64,000 nt of DNA from JADKAV01 sp963769435. Lineage in GTDB: Bacteria; Actinomycetota; Actinomycetes; S36-B12; UBA10799. The stretch spans positions 496,001 to 560,000 of the forward strand of contig CAVYLN010000002.1 in the NCBI GenBank assembly GCA_963769435.1, read 5' to 3'. Both the position numbers and the translations under genes were made by a program. Positions 1-9,309 of this stretch are shown one piece after another. The first letter of the stretch is position 1. The number at the start of each line of letters is the position of its first letter. The notes beneath the pieces are model-generated. The model ran no database searches, was not told the origin of the DNA, and was given only the letters and a program-made list of their open reading frames with translations.

Positions 1-531
1 CTCCAGCCGGGTGTCGCCGAAACGGCGATTCCAGCGCCGTCCGAAACCGAGCGGCCAGTCGATATGGGAGGACCTGCCGCTGCGCTCGACGACGACTGTC
101 GCGCCCTGGACCAGCCAGCCTTCCCCGAGGAGCCCGAGTACGGCCGTCACCGACTCGTCGGCGAGGTCGTAGGGGGGGTCGATGAAGATCAGGTCGGCGG
201 CGGTCGGGGGACGCCGCAGGAACGCGTCGACGGTGCAGCGGACCACTTCGGCGCCGGGCAGGCCGACTGTTGCGACGTTCTTCTGCATCGTCCGTACCGC
301 GGTCGCGTCGTGATCCACCAACGTGACCGCGACGGCACCCCGGGACAGCGCCTCCAGGCCGAGCGCACCCGACCCCGCGTAGAGATCGATCACCCGCGAC
401 CCGGCGACGGTTCCCTCGCTGGCCAGCGACGAGAACAGCGCCTCCCGGACCCGGTCCGAGGTGGGCCGGGTCCCCACCGGTGGCACAGCCAGCCGCCGTC
501 CACCCGCGGCACCGGCGATGATGCGGGTCAC
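1..531 (-). CDS. rsmD: 16S rRNA (guanine966-N2)-methyltransferase RsmD, 3' end outside window
   Basis: Methylates G966 of 16S rRNA with S-adenosylmethionine during small-subunit assembly. The 177 visible codons contain an SAM-binding motif (DLYAGSGALGLE, near residue 47) and the N6/N2-methyltransferase catalytic motif DPPY (IDPPYD, near residue 124). The opening (TRIIAGAAGGRRL) is typical of the family. The GTG start at 531 overlaps the recG stop by four bases (GTGA), so the two are probably cotranscribed. The frame is open to base 1, with only the last residues missing. Recognition is by motif and by the conserved recG-rsmD order. Confidence 0.93.
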   Translation of the reverse strand, partial: MTRIIAGAAGGRRLAVPPVGTRPTSDRVREALFSSLASEGTVAGSRVIDLYAGSGALGLEALSRGAVAVTLVDHDATAVRTMQKNVATVGLPGAEVVRCTVDAFLRRPPTAADLIFIDPPYDLADESVTAVLGLLGEGWLVQGATVVVERSGRSSHIDWPLGFGRRWNRRFGDTRLE

Positions 532-2731
532 GTCTTCTCCACGAACTCGGTCTGGCTGGTCTGCCATCGGTTCACCATCGCCCGCAGGGCGCGGTGCTCG
601 GCGAGCGTGGGGTCGCGTTCGAGTAGTTCCGCCGCGTCCGTCCGCGCCTGCTCGATGACGTCCTCATCCCGGATCACCCGAAGAACCCGAAGCCGGGTCA
701 GTCTCCCCGACTGTGCGGTTCCCAGTACGTCGCCTTCCTTGCGCTGCTCCAGATCCACCCGGGCAAGGTCGAAACCGTTGGTGGTGCCGGCCACTTTCTC
801 CAGCCTGGCCACCGCCTCCGGATTGCGTGTCGAGAGCAGGCAGAGCCCAGGAAGCTGCGCGCGTCCGACCCGACCCCGGAGCTGGTGCAGCTGGGAAACG
901 CCGAAAGACTCCGCGTCGAGCACCACCATCATGGTCGCCGCGGGCACGTCCACCCCGACCTCGATGACACTGGTGGCGACCAGGACATCGATCGAGTCCG
1001 CACGCGTGGCGTCCGCGGAGAAGCGGGCCATGACATCGGCCTTCTCCGCGGCGGACATGCGGCCATGCATGACTCCCACCCGCACCTTCGCGAGCGGACC
1101 CTCGGCGAGTTCCTCCGCGGTTCGCACGACCCCGCGGGTGTTCTCCGGGGTGGGGAAGTCGAGCTCGGCCAGCTCCTGGGGCAGGTCGACCGCGACCTCG
1201 GCCCCGCCGTCCCCCTCCCCGATCCGCGGGCAGACGACGTAGACCTTGCGGCCCTGCACGACCTCCTCAGCCACCCGCTCCCAGGTCCGCGTGGCATGCC
1301 GTGGAGCCCGGGCCTCATCGACCACAAAGGTGCTGACACCCGCGCGGCCTGCCGGCAACTCGCGCAGCGTGGTCACATCGAGGTCTCCGAACACGGTCAT
1401 GGCAACCGTGCGAGGGATCGGCGTGGCGGTCATCACCAGCAGGTGCGGCTTGGTCTGGCCAGGTCCCCGCTCCAGCAGAGCGGCCCTCTGCTCGACCCCG
1501 AAACGATGCTGTTCGTCCACGACCACCAGGCCCAGATCCGCGAACTGGACCGCTTCGTTGAGCAATGCGTGGGTGCCGACCACGATGCCCGCCTCACCGC
1601 TCATGATGCGCAGCAGAGCATCTCGTCGCGCGGCGGTGGAGGCACTGCCGGTCAGAAGTACGACCCTTGTCCCGGATGCGTCCCCGGTGAGGGTCCCCGC
1701 CTGCGAGAGTTCCCCGAGCAGCGCCGTGATCGACGCATGGTGCTGGGCGGCGAGCACCTCCGTCGGTGCCAGTAGTACCGCCTGTCCGCCAGAATCGACG
1801 ACGGTGGCCATGGCCAGCAGGGCCACGAGCGTCTTGCCGGCACCGACCTCGCCGTGCAGGAGCCTCTGCATCGGTTGAGTGCGTGACAGGTCGGCGCAGA
1901 TCTCGTCGACCGCGGCCTGCTGACCAGCGGTCAGGTCGAACGGCAGACGTCGTCGGACCGCCGCCAGCCAACCCGTCCGGGCGACCCTGTCGAACGGTGG
2001 CCGGGACAGCCGCCACCGCCCTGCGCCGCAGCGCCAGGATCATCTGCAGGACGAACGCCTCCTCGTAGCGGAAGCGGTGCATTGCCTCGTCCACCTGCTC
2101 GAGCATCGTGGGCGTGTGGATTCCGGCGAACGCTCTCGCCTGGGTCGGAAGTTCGCGCCGCTCGCGGATCTGCGCGTCGATCGGGTCGTCACTGAGATCC
2201 ACGGCCTCGAGGACGAGTTTGACCGACCGGGCGACGCGCCATGAGGGGATGCTGGCGGTCGCCGGGTAGATCGGATTGATCTTCGCGAGAAACGCCTCCA
2301 CCTCCTCGGGATCCGCCGAATCACCCACGGGTGACATCACACACAAGGGATGCGCCAGCTGGAGCTGGCCCTTGAACGCGCTGACCTTGCCGCTGAACAA
2401 CCCCACACGGCCGGGCTGCAACATGCCCCGGTAGGCCGGGACACCACGGAAGAACGCGAGGTGCAGATCGCGATTGCCATCGGTCACCACCGCGTTCAGC
2501 ATCGATGCCCTTGCGGGTCCTGCGGACGTTGGCGTGCTTGACGCGGGCGAGCACCGTCGCCACATCTCCGACGCCCAGCCCCGCGATGTCGGTGAGCCTG
2601 GACATGTCCTGGTATCGACGGGGGAAGACCCACAGGAGATCCTCGCAGGTCGCGACCGCATGGGATTTTCGTAGGCTGGCGGCGCTCTTGCCCCCGAGAA
2701 CCTCTGCCAGCGACGTGGATAGCCCGGCCAC
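528..2731 (-). CDS. recG: ATP-dependent DNA helicase RecG (two frameshifts)
   Basis: Branch-migration helicase acting on stalled forks and Holliday junctions. After frame repair it is about 733 residues, normal for actinobacterial RecG. The N-terminal wedge/OB region is followed by the helicase core with Walker A (GEVGAGKT), the DExH-like box (VVVDEQHRFG), TATPIPRT and the C-terminal QLRGRVGRA motif. Two +1 shifts break the frame, near 2505-2512 (AAGGGC) and near 1975-1981 (GACGGG). Removing one G at each restores family-like sequence. The GTG start lies one base after the stop of the DAK2 gene. Both breaks are most likely consensus errors. Confidence 0.92.
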
Positions 2732-2732
2732 G

Positions 2733-4325
2733 CTACTCCACGCCGACGATGACCGGCCAGTACGGCTGACCGCCCGTCACCACCTCGAGATCGACCAGTG
2801 CGCTGCGCAGATGGGCCTCGACGGTCGCGACGAGGTCCTCGGGCACCTCCAAGCCAGTGACGAGGGTGACCAGCTCGGACGTGCTGCTGCTCATCCTTTC
2901 GATGATCCGCAGTGCCACCTCCTGTACCGAGGACCCGATCTCGACGATGTCACCGTCCACGAGGCCCAGCACGTCGCCGACCTGGCAACGCCCGGCGGTG
3001 GTGATCGCCTCCTTGCTGGCGATGGTGACTCCGCCGTAGCGGGTCGCGCTCGACGCGCGCGCCATCGTGACGACGTCGTCGTCAAAACCCACCGCGGCGT
3101 CATGGACGGCCACTGCGGACAGCGTCTGCACGATCGACCGGCTGGGTACGACCGCCACCCTGACGTCGTCGTCGCGCAGGAACTCGGCGGCTGCCTTGGC
3201 CACCGGGGTCGAGTCGGAGTCCGACGGCAGCAACAAGGCTTCGCGAGCTCCGCTGGAAGTCACCGCGCGCACGAAGTCCCTCGTGCTGGGCCGGCCCCGC
3301 GGTGGCGTGCGGACGGCCACCGCCCCCGATTCCTCGAGCAGTTGGGCCACACCTGGCCCGTGGGCAACCGCGACGACCACCCGTGTGATCTCACGCGGCT
3401 GGTGGCGCTGCTGCTCGATCAGGTCGGTGACCGCGATCCGGTGGGGTCGACCGGCATCGATGCCCGCTTCCACGGCTGCCCCGATGGAGTCGGTGTGCAC
3501 GTGCACGTTCCACAGCCCGCCGCCGCCGACGACCACCAGCGAATCCCCGAGCGCATCGAGACGGGCGCGCAACTGCGGGATTTCCACGTCTTCGGCATCG
3601 AGCAGGTACATGACCTCGTAGCGGGGTCCGGTGTACTCCCCGTGCGGCATGGGCTCGTGGGCCACGATCACGTCCTCGACCACCTCGTCGATGTGGACTT
3701 CGCCGGTCAGCACCTGCACAAGGGAGTCCAGCACAACCACGAGTCCCTTGCCCCCTGCATCCACGACCCCGGCGGCCGCCAGGGCGGGGAGTTGACTCGG
3801 TGTCTTGGCCAACGCTTCCCGCGCATGCTCGGCCGCAGCCCGCGCAACTGCCGCGACTCCGCCGTCCGCCACGGCCCGCGCACCGTCGGCCGCGGCCCGC
3901 GCGACAGTGAGTACCGTGCCCTCCACAGGCCGGCTCACCGCGGCGTAGGCGAGGTCGGCCGCACGCCCCAGGCCCCTGGCCAAGGTGTCCCCGGTCGGTT
4001 CGTCCGCCTGCCGGAGGATGTCGGCCAGGCCCCTGAGCAACTGGCTGAGGATCACCCCGGAGTTGCCGCGCGCGCCGAGCAGGGCGCCGCGGGCGATGGC
4101 GTCGGCCATCGGCCCGGGCACGTCGGCCGGGTCCAGGACCTCGGACGCCGCGACCGCAGCCGCTTCGACCGTGAGGAACATGTTGGTGCCGGTGTCCCCA
4201 TCCGGAACGGGGAACACGTTCAAGGCATCGATCTCGGCACGACGTGCGCCAAGCCCGTCCTGACTCACCCGCATCCAGTTCCGCAGGGCAGCGGCATCGA
4301 GGCCGACCTCAGACACCTGCGTCAT
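2733..4325 (-). CDS. DAK2 domain protein, FakA/YloV-like kinase
   Basis: 530 residues, starting at ATG 4325, six bases after a GGAGGAA ribosome binding site. An upstream in-frame extension is possible but lacks support. The DAK2 nucleotide-binding domain (about residues 10-180) has the motif NVFPVPDGDTGTN. The rest matches the FakA-type central and C-terminal region. In Firmicutes FakA phosphorylates fatty acids carried by FakB (DegV). No fakB-like gene is in the window, so the substrate here is inferred only. It sits between rpmB (divergent) and recG, the usual actinobacterial place. Confidence 0.85.
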   Translation of the reverse strand: MTQVSEVGLDAAALRNWMRVSQDGLGARRAEIDALNVFPVPDGDTGTNMFLTVEAAAVAASEVLDPADVPGPMADAIARGALLGARGNSGVILSQLLRGLADILRQADEPTGDTLARGLGRAADLAYAAVSRPVEGTVLTVARAAADGARAVADGGVAAVARAAAEHAREALAKTPSQLPALAAAGVVDAGGKGLVVVLDSLVQVLTGEVHIDEVVEDVIVAHEPMPHGEYTGPRYEVMYLLDAEDVEIPQLRARLDALGDSLVVVGGGGLWNVHVHTDSIGAAVEAGIDAGRPHRIAVTDLIEQQRHQPREITRVVVAVAHGPGVAQLLEESGAVAVRTPPRGRPSTRDFVRAVTSSGAREALLLPSDSDSTPVAKAAAEFLRDDDVRVAVVPSRSIVQTLSAVAVHDAAVGFDDDVVTMARASSATRYGGVTIASKEAITTAGRCQVGDVLGLVDGDIVEIGSSVQEVALRIIERMSSSTSELVTLVTGLEVPEDLVATVEAHLRSALVDLEVVTGGQPYWPVIVGVE

Positions 4326-4489
4326 GTGTGTTCCTCCTCGGCCCGGCGTCCCACCAGGGTAACGGGGGGCGATGGGCATTTCGGGGACCATCGGCTATCC
4401 TGAACAGAGATTGCATGTGCTGCGTGTTGGCGGAGAGCCTCACGATGGGCGCGGCACAACTGTCCCAGACCTGATTTGAAGGAGTTCCC

Positions 4490-4681
4490 GTGGCTGCCAA
4501 CTGCGATGTATGCGGCAAGGGTCCAGGCTTCGGCCACAGCATCTCCCACTCCCACCGACGCACGAAGCGGCGCTGGAACCCGAACATCCAGTCGGTTCGT
4601 GCGATGGTGGGCAAGTCGCCCAAGCGCATCAACGTCTGCACCAGCTGCCTGAAGGCCGGCAAGGTCACGCGCGCAGTCTGA
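4490..4681 (+). CDS. rpmB: Ribosomal protein bL28
   Basis: 63 residues, GTG start preceded by a clear GAAGGAG site. It keeps the family opening CDVCGKGPGFGHSISHS and the later CTSCLKAGKV. The two CxxC pairs make this a zinc-ribbon (C+) form of L28, so it carries structural zinc. A -10-like TATCCT at about 4395 gives a short 5' UTR. It is divergent from the DAK2 gene and convergent with thiL. A weak hairpin (GCCGC/GCGGC, 4689-4703) follows the stop. Confidence 0.97.
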   Translation: MAANCDVCGKGPGFGHSISHSHRRTKRRWNPNIQSVRAMVGKSPKRINVCTSCLKAGKVTRAV

Positions 4682-4688
4682 GGTCTCT

Positions 4689-4703
4689 GCCGCCCGAAGC
4701 GGC
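4689..4703. terminator. Weak hairpin between rpmB and thiL
   Basis: GCCGC, a five-base loop CCGAA and GCGGC form a 5-bp hairpin eight bases after the rpmB stop. There is no U-run on either side, so termination is uncertain. Confidence 0.3.
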
Positions 4704-4805
4704 CCGGCGTTCTGCAATGGCGCCGACCCAGTTTGCCTCCACCCGGGTGTGCCCATCGGGCGACCCGGCCGTCCGAGTCCGCTGGCGGATTCGGGCAACC
4801 CAGCA

Positions 4806-5756
4806 CTAGTCGCGGAAGTGGTCGAAGCCGGGCGCCCCGATGTGCCGGTACCCCGGCACGTCCACTCCAGCACCCTCGGTGACCTCGCCGATCACGACGA
4901 ACCCGGCGGGCAGCACCACATCGCGCGGAAATGTCGCCGCCAGCGCGTGGTCGTCGCCGCCTGAGATCACCCAGCCGAGCGGATCGGCGTTGAAGGCCGA
5001 CGCCGTCTCGCGGATCTGATCGTCGACCGGAAGAGCCTGCGTGTCCAGCACGATGCGCACCCGGGACGAGTCCGCGAGATGTCCCACGTCCGCCAGCAGT
5101 CCGTCGCTGACGTCGATCATCGACGTCGCGCCCGCGGCTGCGGCCAGCGCGCCGGCCGAGTAGGGCGGTTGCGGACGCCGGTGGGCGTCCACCACGATCC
5201 GCGGCGAACGGAATCCCCTACCGAGGACGGCAAGCCCAGCGGCTGCCCACCCCAGGCGTCCGCACACTGCGATCACGTCCCCAGGCCGGGCACCGTCACG
5301 GCCCACCAATCGCGACCCGGACGGCACGCCGAGTGCAGTGACTGAGATCGTGACGGCTGCGGCCCTTGTGATATCCCCACCGACGACGGCCGCGCCCAGC
5401 GACGAGGCCTCCTCGACGAGCCCGTCGACGACGCCCAGGACCCAGTCCACGGGTGTCTCGGGCGGCATCGCGATCGCCGCGGTCAACGCGATCGGGCGGG
5501 CTCCCATCGCCGTCAGATCGGCGCAGTTCTGCGCCGCAGCCTTGTGACCGATGTCCTCCGGGGACGACCAGTCCAGGCGGAAGTGGCGGTCCTGGACCAG
5601 CATGTCCGTGGTGACGACCAGTCGCTCGGCACCGAGGCGCACGACCGCGGCGTCGTCTCCGGCGGCGATCTCCACGGCAGCCGTGGTCTTCAGCCGGGGC
5701 TGCAACGCCGCGATCACTGCGAACTCCCCGAGGTCCGCCACCGTCTGCCCGCTCAT
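4806..5756 (-). CDS. thiL: Thiamine-monophosphate kinase ThiL
   Basis: Phosphorylates thiamine monophosphate to the active diphosphate. 316 residues in the AIR-synthase/PurM fold, with the Mg-ATP motifs AAGDDAAVV near residue 30 and GGDITRA near 125, and the C-terminal GGDDHALA. The chosen ATG at 5756 has a GGTGGAGGCGCG ribosome binding site. Possible starts up to 5876 add an unconserved extension. It is divergent from the Lrp-type gene with a 74-bp gap, the usual actinobacterial neighbourhood. Confidence 0.94.
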   Translation of the reverse strand: MSGQTVADLGEFAVIAALQPRLKTTAAVEIAAGDDAAVVRLGAERLVVTTDMLVQDRHFRLDWSSPEDIGHKAAAQNCADLTAMGARPIALTAAIAMPPETPVDWVLGVVDGLVEEASSLGAAVVGGDITRAAAVTISVTALGVPSGSRLVGRDGARPGDVIAVCGRLGWAAAGLAVLGRGFRSPRIVVDAHRRPQPPYSAGALAAAAGATSMIDVSDGLLADVGHLADSSRVRIVLDTQALPVDDQIRETASAFNADPLGWVISGGDDHALAATFPRDVVLPAGFVVIGEVTEGAGVDVPGYRHIGAPGFDHFRD

Positions 5757-5830
5757 CGCGCCTCCACCCTGTCGTCTTGTCATGTCCCCGGCCAAGATAG
5801 TCTCCAAGCACCAACTGCGTGGGAGGAACC

Positions 5831-6067
5831 GTGGTCCAGGCCTACATCCTGATCCAGACCGAGGTCGGATCGGCATCCAGGGTCGCCGAGGAGATCCGCG
5901 GGATCTCCGGTGTCGCCCAAGCCGACGACGTCACCGGGCCCTACGACGTGATCGTCCGGGGTGAGGCGCAGACAATGGATCTGCTCGGTCAGTTGGTCGT
6001 GGCCAAGATCCAATCCATCCAAGGCATCACCCGTACGCTGACGTGTCCCGTAGTGCACTTGTCCTGA
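5831..6067 (+). CDS. Stand-alone Lrp/AsnC ligand-binding (RAM) domain protein
   Basis: 78 residues consisting of the AsnC_trans_reg (RAM) domain alone, with no helix-turn-helix. The sequence runs QAYILIQTEVGSA and later GPYDVIVRGEA, typical of the alpha-beta fold that forms dimers and octamers and binds amino acids. The GTG start at 5831 is preceded by GGGAGG. Its 3' end overlaps the downstream DUF3515 lipoprotein gene by 25 bp. In related actinomycetes such small proteins lie next to thiL. They may modulate other Lrp family members, which is not testable here. Confidence 0.85.
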   Translation: MVQAYILIQTEVGSASRVAEEIRGISGVAQADDVTGPYDVIVRGEAQTMDLLGQLVVAKIQSIQGITRTLTCPVVHLS

Positions 6068-6486
6068 TCGCCGCGTTTCTGCTCGGATGTTCGTCCGAGC
6101 CGATTCCCGTGTCCGATCCACCTGCGGATCAGGCCCAGGCGTGCGCGACCTTGGTCTCCGCGTTGCCGTCACGGATCGACGGGGACCTCGACACGGGCCG
6201 TTCGGAGTACGCGGCTGCGTGGGGTGACCCGCGGATCGTGCTCAAGTGCGGGGTCGCGGTGCCCTCGGACTACGACAAGACATCCGAGATGATCGCGGTC
6301 AACGGCGTCGCATGGTTCGGCCAGGAGCAACCCGACGGCTACTTCTTCACGGCTGTCGGTCGAACTCCCCTGGTGCAGGTCTACGTGCCCGACTCGCACC
6401 AGCCCGAGGTCAATCCGCTCGTCGACCTCGCAGGGGTCATGCAGGAGCACACAGAGATCACGGGTCCCGCGGCCGTGGTGCAGTAG
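6043..6486 (+). CDS. DUF3515-family lipoprotein
   Basis: 147 residues with a signal peptide ending in a lipobox (FLLGC, Cys16), so probably anchored to the outer face of the membrane. The mature part has conserved features of the actinobacterial DUF3515 family (CATLVSALPSRIDG near residue 34, WGDPRIVLKCG near 60, RTPLVQVYVP near 107). Function unknown. The GTG start lies inside the Lrp-type gene, so translation is probably coupled. Next to ddl and thiL this family is usually taken as envelope-related, which is inference. Confidence 0.85.
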   Translation: MSRSALVLIAAFLLGCSSEPIPVSDPPADQAQACATLVSALPSRIDGDLDTGRSEYAAAWGDPRIVLKCGVAVPSDYDKTSEMIAVNGVAWFGQEQPDGYFFTAVGRTPLVQVYVPDSHQPEVNPLVDLAGVMQEHTEITGPAAVVQ

Positions 6487-6502
6487 CACCGGCGCGAATC
6501 CG

Positions 6503-6517
6503 CTGCTCCTAGAGCAG
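6503..6517. terminator. Short palindrome between convergent genes
   Basis: CTGCTC-CTA-GAGCAG is a perfect 6-bp inverted repeat covering the stop codon of the minus-strand amidase and lying 17 bp after the DUF3515 stop. It could be a small bidirectional terminator. There is no U-run. Confidence 0.3.
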
Positions 6518-7139
6518 TCTGCGGAACTTCCTCACCTGTCCCCGGTTCCAGTCCGTGTGATCGTTCTTCCACCCGCGGACCCGCTCCTGGAAGTACTCGG
6601 ATGCATTGACCATGCGGTGGCCGATCACGTCCCTCTTCGGGATTGCCGAACTCGGACTGCAGCCATCTGACAAGGCGCAGACCGGCACGGCGCTGCTTGG
6701 CACGCGCAAGGATATTGCTGGCCGAATTCATCTCAACGAATTCGATCCCCACGGAGCGGTGGTTGATCCCGATGGCATGACGGCACATGGTGGTCAGCGG
6801 CGCCAGTTGGATGATCGTGCCGTCCTTGTCCACGAGGAAGTGTGTGCACCCGCCGGGAGACTCCGCGCGGGACCCGGAGGGCCCGGGGGCCGGCGTGTTG
6901 CTGGCGAAGAGGTTCCACGGCGACTGCCACGTGTTGCTCACGGTGTAGTGCAGGACCACGACCTTCGGATCGGTGAGCCGCCAGGTCTTCTCGCCGTAGT
7001 GACGCTTGGCGTACCGGGCCATCTGTTTCTTGCGCTTCGGGCCGTAGGGGATCGGCTTGGACACGATGGCGCGGGGTTTCGGGACGGCCGGTGGCGCTGG
7101 ATCCACCAGGGGCACGATCGGCAGGAACAGCGCGATCAT
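6509..7139 (-). CDS. N-acetylmuramoyl-L-alanine amidase (PGRP/amidase-2 type), one frameshift
   Basis: Predicted zinc amidase cutting the peptide stem from peptidoglycan. About 209 residues after repair. A short hydrophobic N-terminus (MIALFLPIVPL) is followed by a basic linker and the amidase-2 domain with likely zinc ligands in VVVLHYTVS (His64) and GHRMVNASEYF near the end, plus GINHRSVGIEFVE. The +1 shift is near 6648 (GGCAATCCC); removing one A gives GIPKRDVIGHR. The ATG overlaps the ddl stop (ATGA), so it is probably expressed with ddl, a sensible cell-wall pairing. Confidence 0.82.
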
Positions 7140-8213
7140 CGCAGCCCGATCCCGCGGTGCAGGGCGTCGTCGATGAGAGTGGTCACCACCTCACTGTACG
7201 TGCGACCGCTGGCCTGCCACACGAGCGGGAACATCGACGCCGACGTGAAACCGGGCATCGTGTTGATCTCGTTGAGAATGACCCGCTCCCCGCTGACGAA
7301 GAAGTCGACCCGGGCCAACCCCTCACACATCGCGGATCGGAATGCCGCCAGGGCGACTGCGGCGATGTCGTCGCGGACGGCCTGCGGGAGTTCCGGGTCG
7401 ATCACCAGGTCCACGCTGTCGTCGAGGTACTTGGCCTCGAAATCGTAGAACTCGTGCCCTGCCCGCACGACGATCTCCCCCGGGACGCTGATCGCCGGAT
7501 CCGGCACCGCCAGCACGCCAACCTCGATCTCCCGGGCCTGATCCACCGCCGCCTCCACGATCACCCGCGGGTCGTGGCGCAGCGCTTCCTCGATCGCCCG
7601 GCCGAGTTCCTGTGCGCGGTGCACCTTGTTGATGCCCTGGGAGGAACCGGCGCGGCTGGGCTTGACGAACACCGGCCACCCCAGCTCCGTCCACGTCGGC
7701 AAGAACCTCCTGCTCGTGGTCGCGCCAGAAGCCGGCGGTCAGGCCGACGAAGTCCCCCACGTCGATGCCGGCGGCGCGCATGTGCCGCTTGAAACTGATC
7801 TTGTCCATGGCCAGAGCGGAGGCCAGGACGCCCGACCCCACATATGGGATCCCCGCGACCTCCAGCAGGCCCTGCACCGTCCCGTCCTCCCCGAAAGGTC
7901 CGTGCAGTATCGGGAACGCGACATCGATGGGCAGGAGATCGGTCCCGGCCAGAAAACCCTTGCGCGGCCGGTCCAGCATCAGGGATACCTCCTGGCCGCC
8001 CAGCACCTCCGGCAACTCGGACCCCAGCCGAAGTCGCTCGAGATCCTGGTCGTCGAGTCGCCAGGTCCCCTGCCTGTCGATGCCGATGCGCACGACCTCG
8101 AAACGCCCCGGGTCGAGCACCCGCAGTACGCTTCCGGCGGAAACACAACTGATGCTGTGCTCAGAACTGGTCCCCCCGTAGATGACGCCCACCCGGATCC
8201 GTGATTCAGACAC
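7136..8213 (-). CDS. ddl: D-alanine--D-alanine ligase (one frameshift)
   Basis: Makes the D-Ala-D-Ala end of the peptidoglycan stem. About 358 residues after repair. Motifs: GGTSSEHSIS at the N-terminus, FPILHGPFGEDGTVQG, the ATP-grasp lysines (AMDKISFKRHM, PVFVKPSRAGSSQGINK), and the metal site VILNEINTMPGF. The +1 shift is near 7695 (GTTCTTGCC). The GTG start (8213) lies seven bases after a TAGGGT -10-like box with no ribosome binding site, consistent with a leaderless start. It is divergent from the PLP enzyme by 27 bp. Confidence 0.94.
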
Positions 8214-8240
8214 GAACCCGACCCTAGCCGAGGAGCATTG

Positions 8241-9299
8241 ATGCACCGCGCAACGATCGCCGTGACAGCCGGCCGGCCCGAACCTGCCCCGGACGCACCG
8301 CTCAACGAGCCCGTCGAGTTCGCGTCCGCCCTGGCGGCCGGGGGCCCGGTCGGGTACACACGACACGACGCCCGGAACTCGCGGGCCTTCGAGGATGCCC
8401 TTGGCGCACTCGAGGGCGGCCACGCCGTGCTGTTCGCCTCCGGGATGGCGGCGGTGACCGCAGTACTGGACTTGCTCTCGCCCGACACCGTGGCCCGGCC
8501 CCCGGTCTTCTACTCGGGCACCCGGGCTGCACTGGATGCGCGCAGCCACATCCGTCAGCAGACCTGCGAGCCGGGCAACTGGCGTGACGCCGACGTCGAC
8601 GTGCGCTGGCTGGAGTCACCGACCAACCCCGACCTACGAGTCATCGACATCGCCGACTGCGCGACGGGCCGCGGCGTGACCGTGGTCGACAACACCTTCG
8701 CGACACCTATCGGCCAGCGGCCGCTGTCACTGGGCGCCGACATCGTGATCCACTCGGTGTCCAAGTACCTCTCGGGTCACTCGGATCTGATCCTGGGCGC
8801 GGTGGTGTGCGCGGAGGCCGAAACGGCCGACAGCCTGCGCGCCTACCGGGAACTCACCGGCGCCATCGCCGGCCCCATGGAGGCATGGCTGGCGCTGCGC
8901 GGACTGCGGACTCTCGACGTCCGTTTCCGCCGGGCGGCAGAGAACGCGTCCGTCATCGCGCAGCGCCTGGCCGACCACCCCGCGGTCGAGCACGTGATCT
9001 GGCCCGGCTTGCCGAACCACCCCGACCACGACGTCGCCGTTCGACAGATGGATCTCATCGGGCCGATGCTCGCGCTCATCCCGGGGGGTGGAGAGACAGT
9101 CGCGGAGGCGATCTGCCATCGCACCGGCATCTGGGCACACGCCACAAGCCTGGGCGGGGTGGAATCCACGCTGGAGAGACGGCGGCGCCACAGCTTCGAG
9201 TCGGACCTGGTCGATCCCGCACTGCTACGACTCTCGGTGGGCATCGAGGACGTCGAGGATCTGTGGGCCGATCTGGCACAGGCGCTGGACACCGCGTAG
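8241..9299 (+). CDS. Cys/Met-metabolism PLP-dependent enzyme (cystathionine gamma-lyase/synthase family)
   Basis: 352 residues with the gamma-family PLP signature: HSVSKYLSGHSDLILG holds the Schiff-base lysine (about Lys175), and VVDNTFATP holds the PLP-pyridine aspartate. YTRHDARNS near residue 40 is the phosphate-binding tyrosine segment. The exact reaction (cystathionine lyase, synthase or another gamma-elimination) cannot be told from sequence. The ATG at 8241 follows GAGGAG with a five-base gap; a TTG three bases earlier is less likely. A gene of this family often lies between ddl and gpsA in actinomycetes. Confidence 0.85.
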   Translation: MHRATIAVTAGRPEPAPDAPLNEPVEFASALAAGGPVGYTRHDARNSRAFEDALGALEGGHAVLFASGMAAVTAVLDLLSPDTVARPPVFYSGTRAALDARSHIRQQTCEPGNWRDADVDVRWLESPTNPDLRVIDIADCATGRGVTVVDNTFATPIGQRPLSLGADIVIHSVSKYLSGHSDLILGAVVCAEAETADSLRAYRELTGAIAGPMEAWLALRGLRTLDVRFRRAAENASVIAQRLADHPAVEHVIWPGLPNHPDHDVAVRQMDLIGPMLALIPGGGETVAEAICHRTGIWAHATSLGGVESTLERRRRHSFESDLVDPALLRLSVGIEDVEDLWADLAQALDTA

Positions 9300-9309
9300 G
9301 TTGCGCCGC

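Noticed and set aside
2505..4403. A 632-codon plus-strand frame opposite the DAK2 gene
   Set aside because: Only a high-G+C shadow frame. The minus strand carries the DGDTGTN kinase motif, a good start and ribosome binding site.
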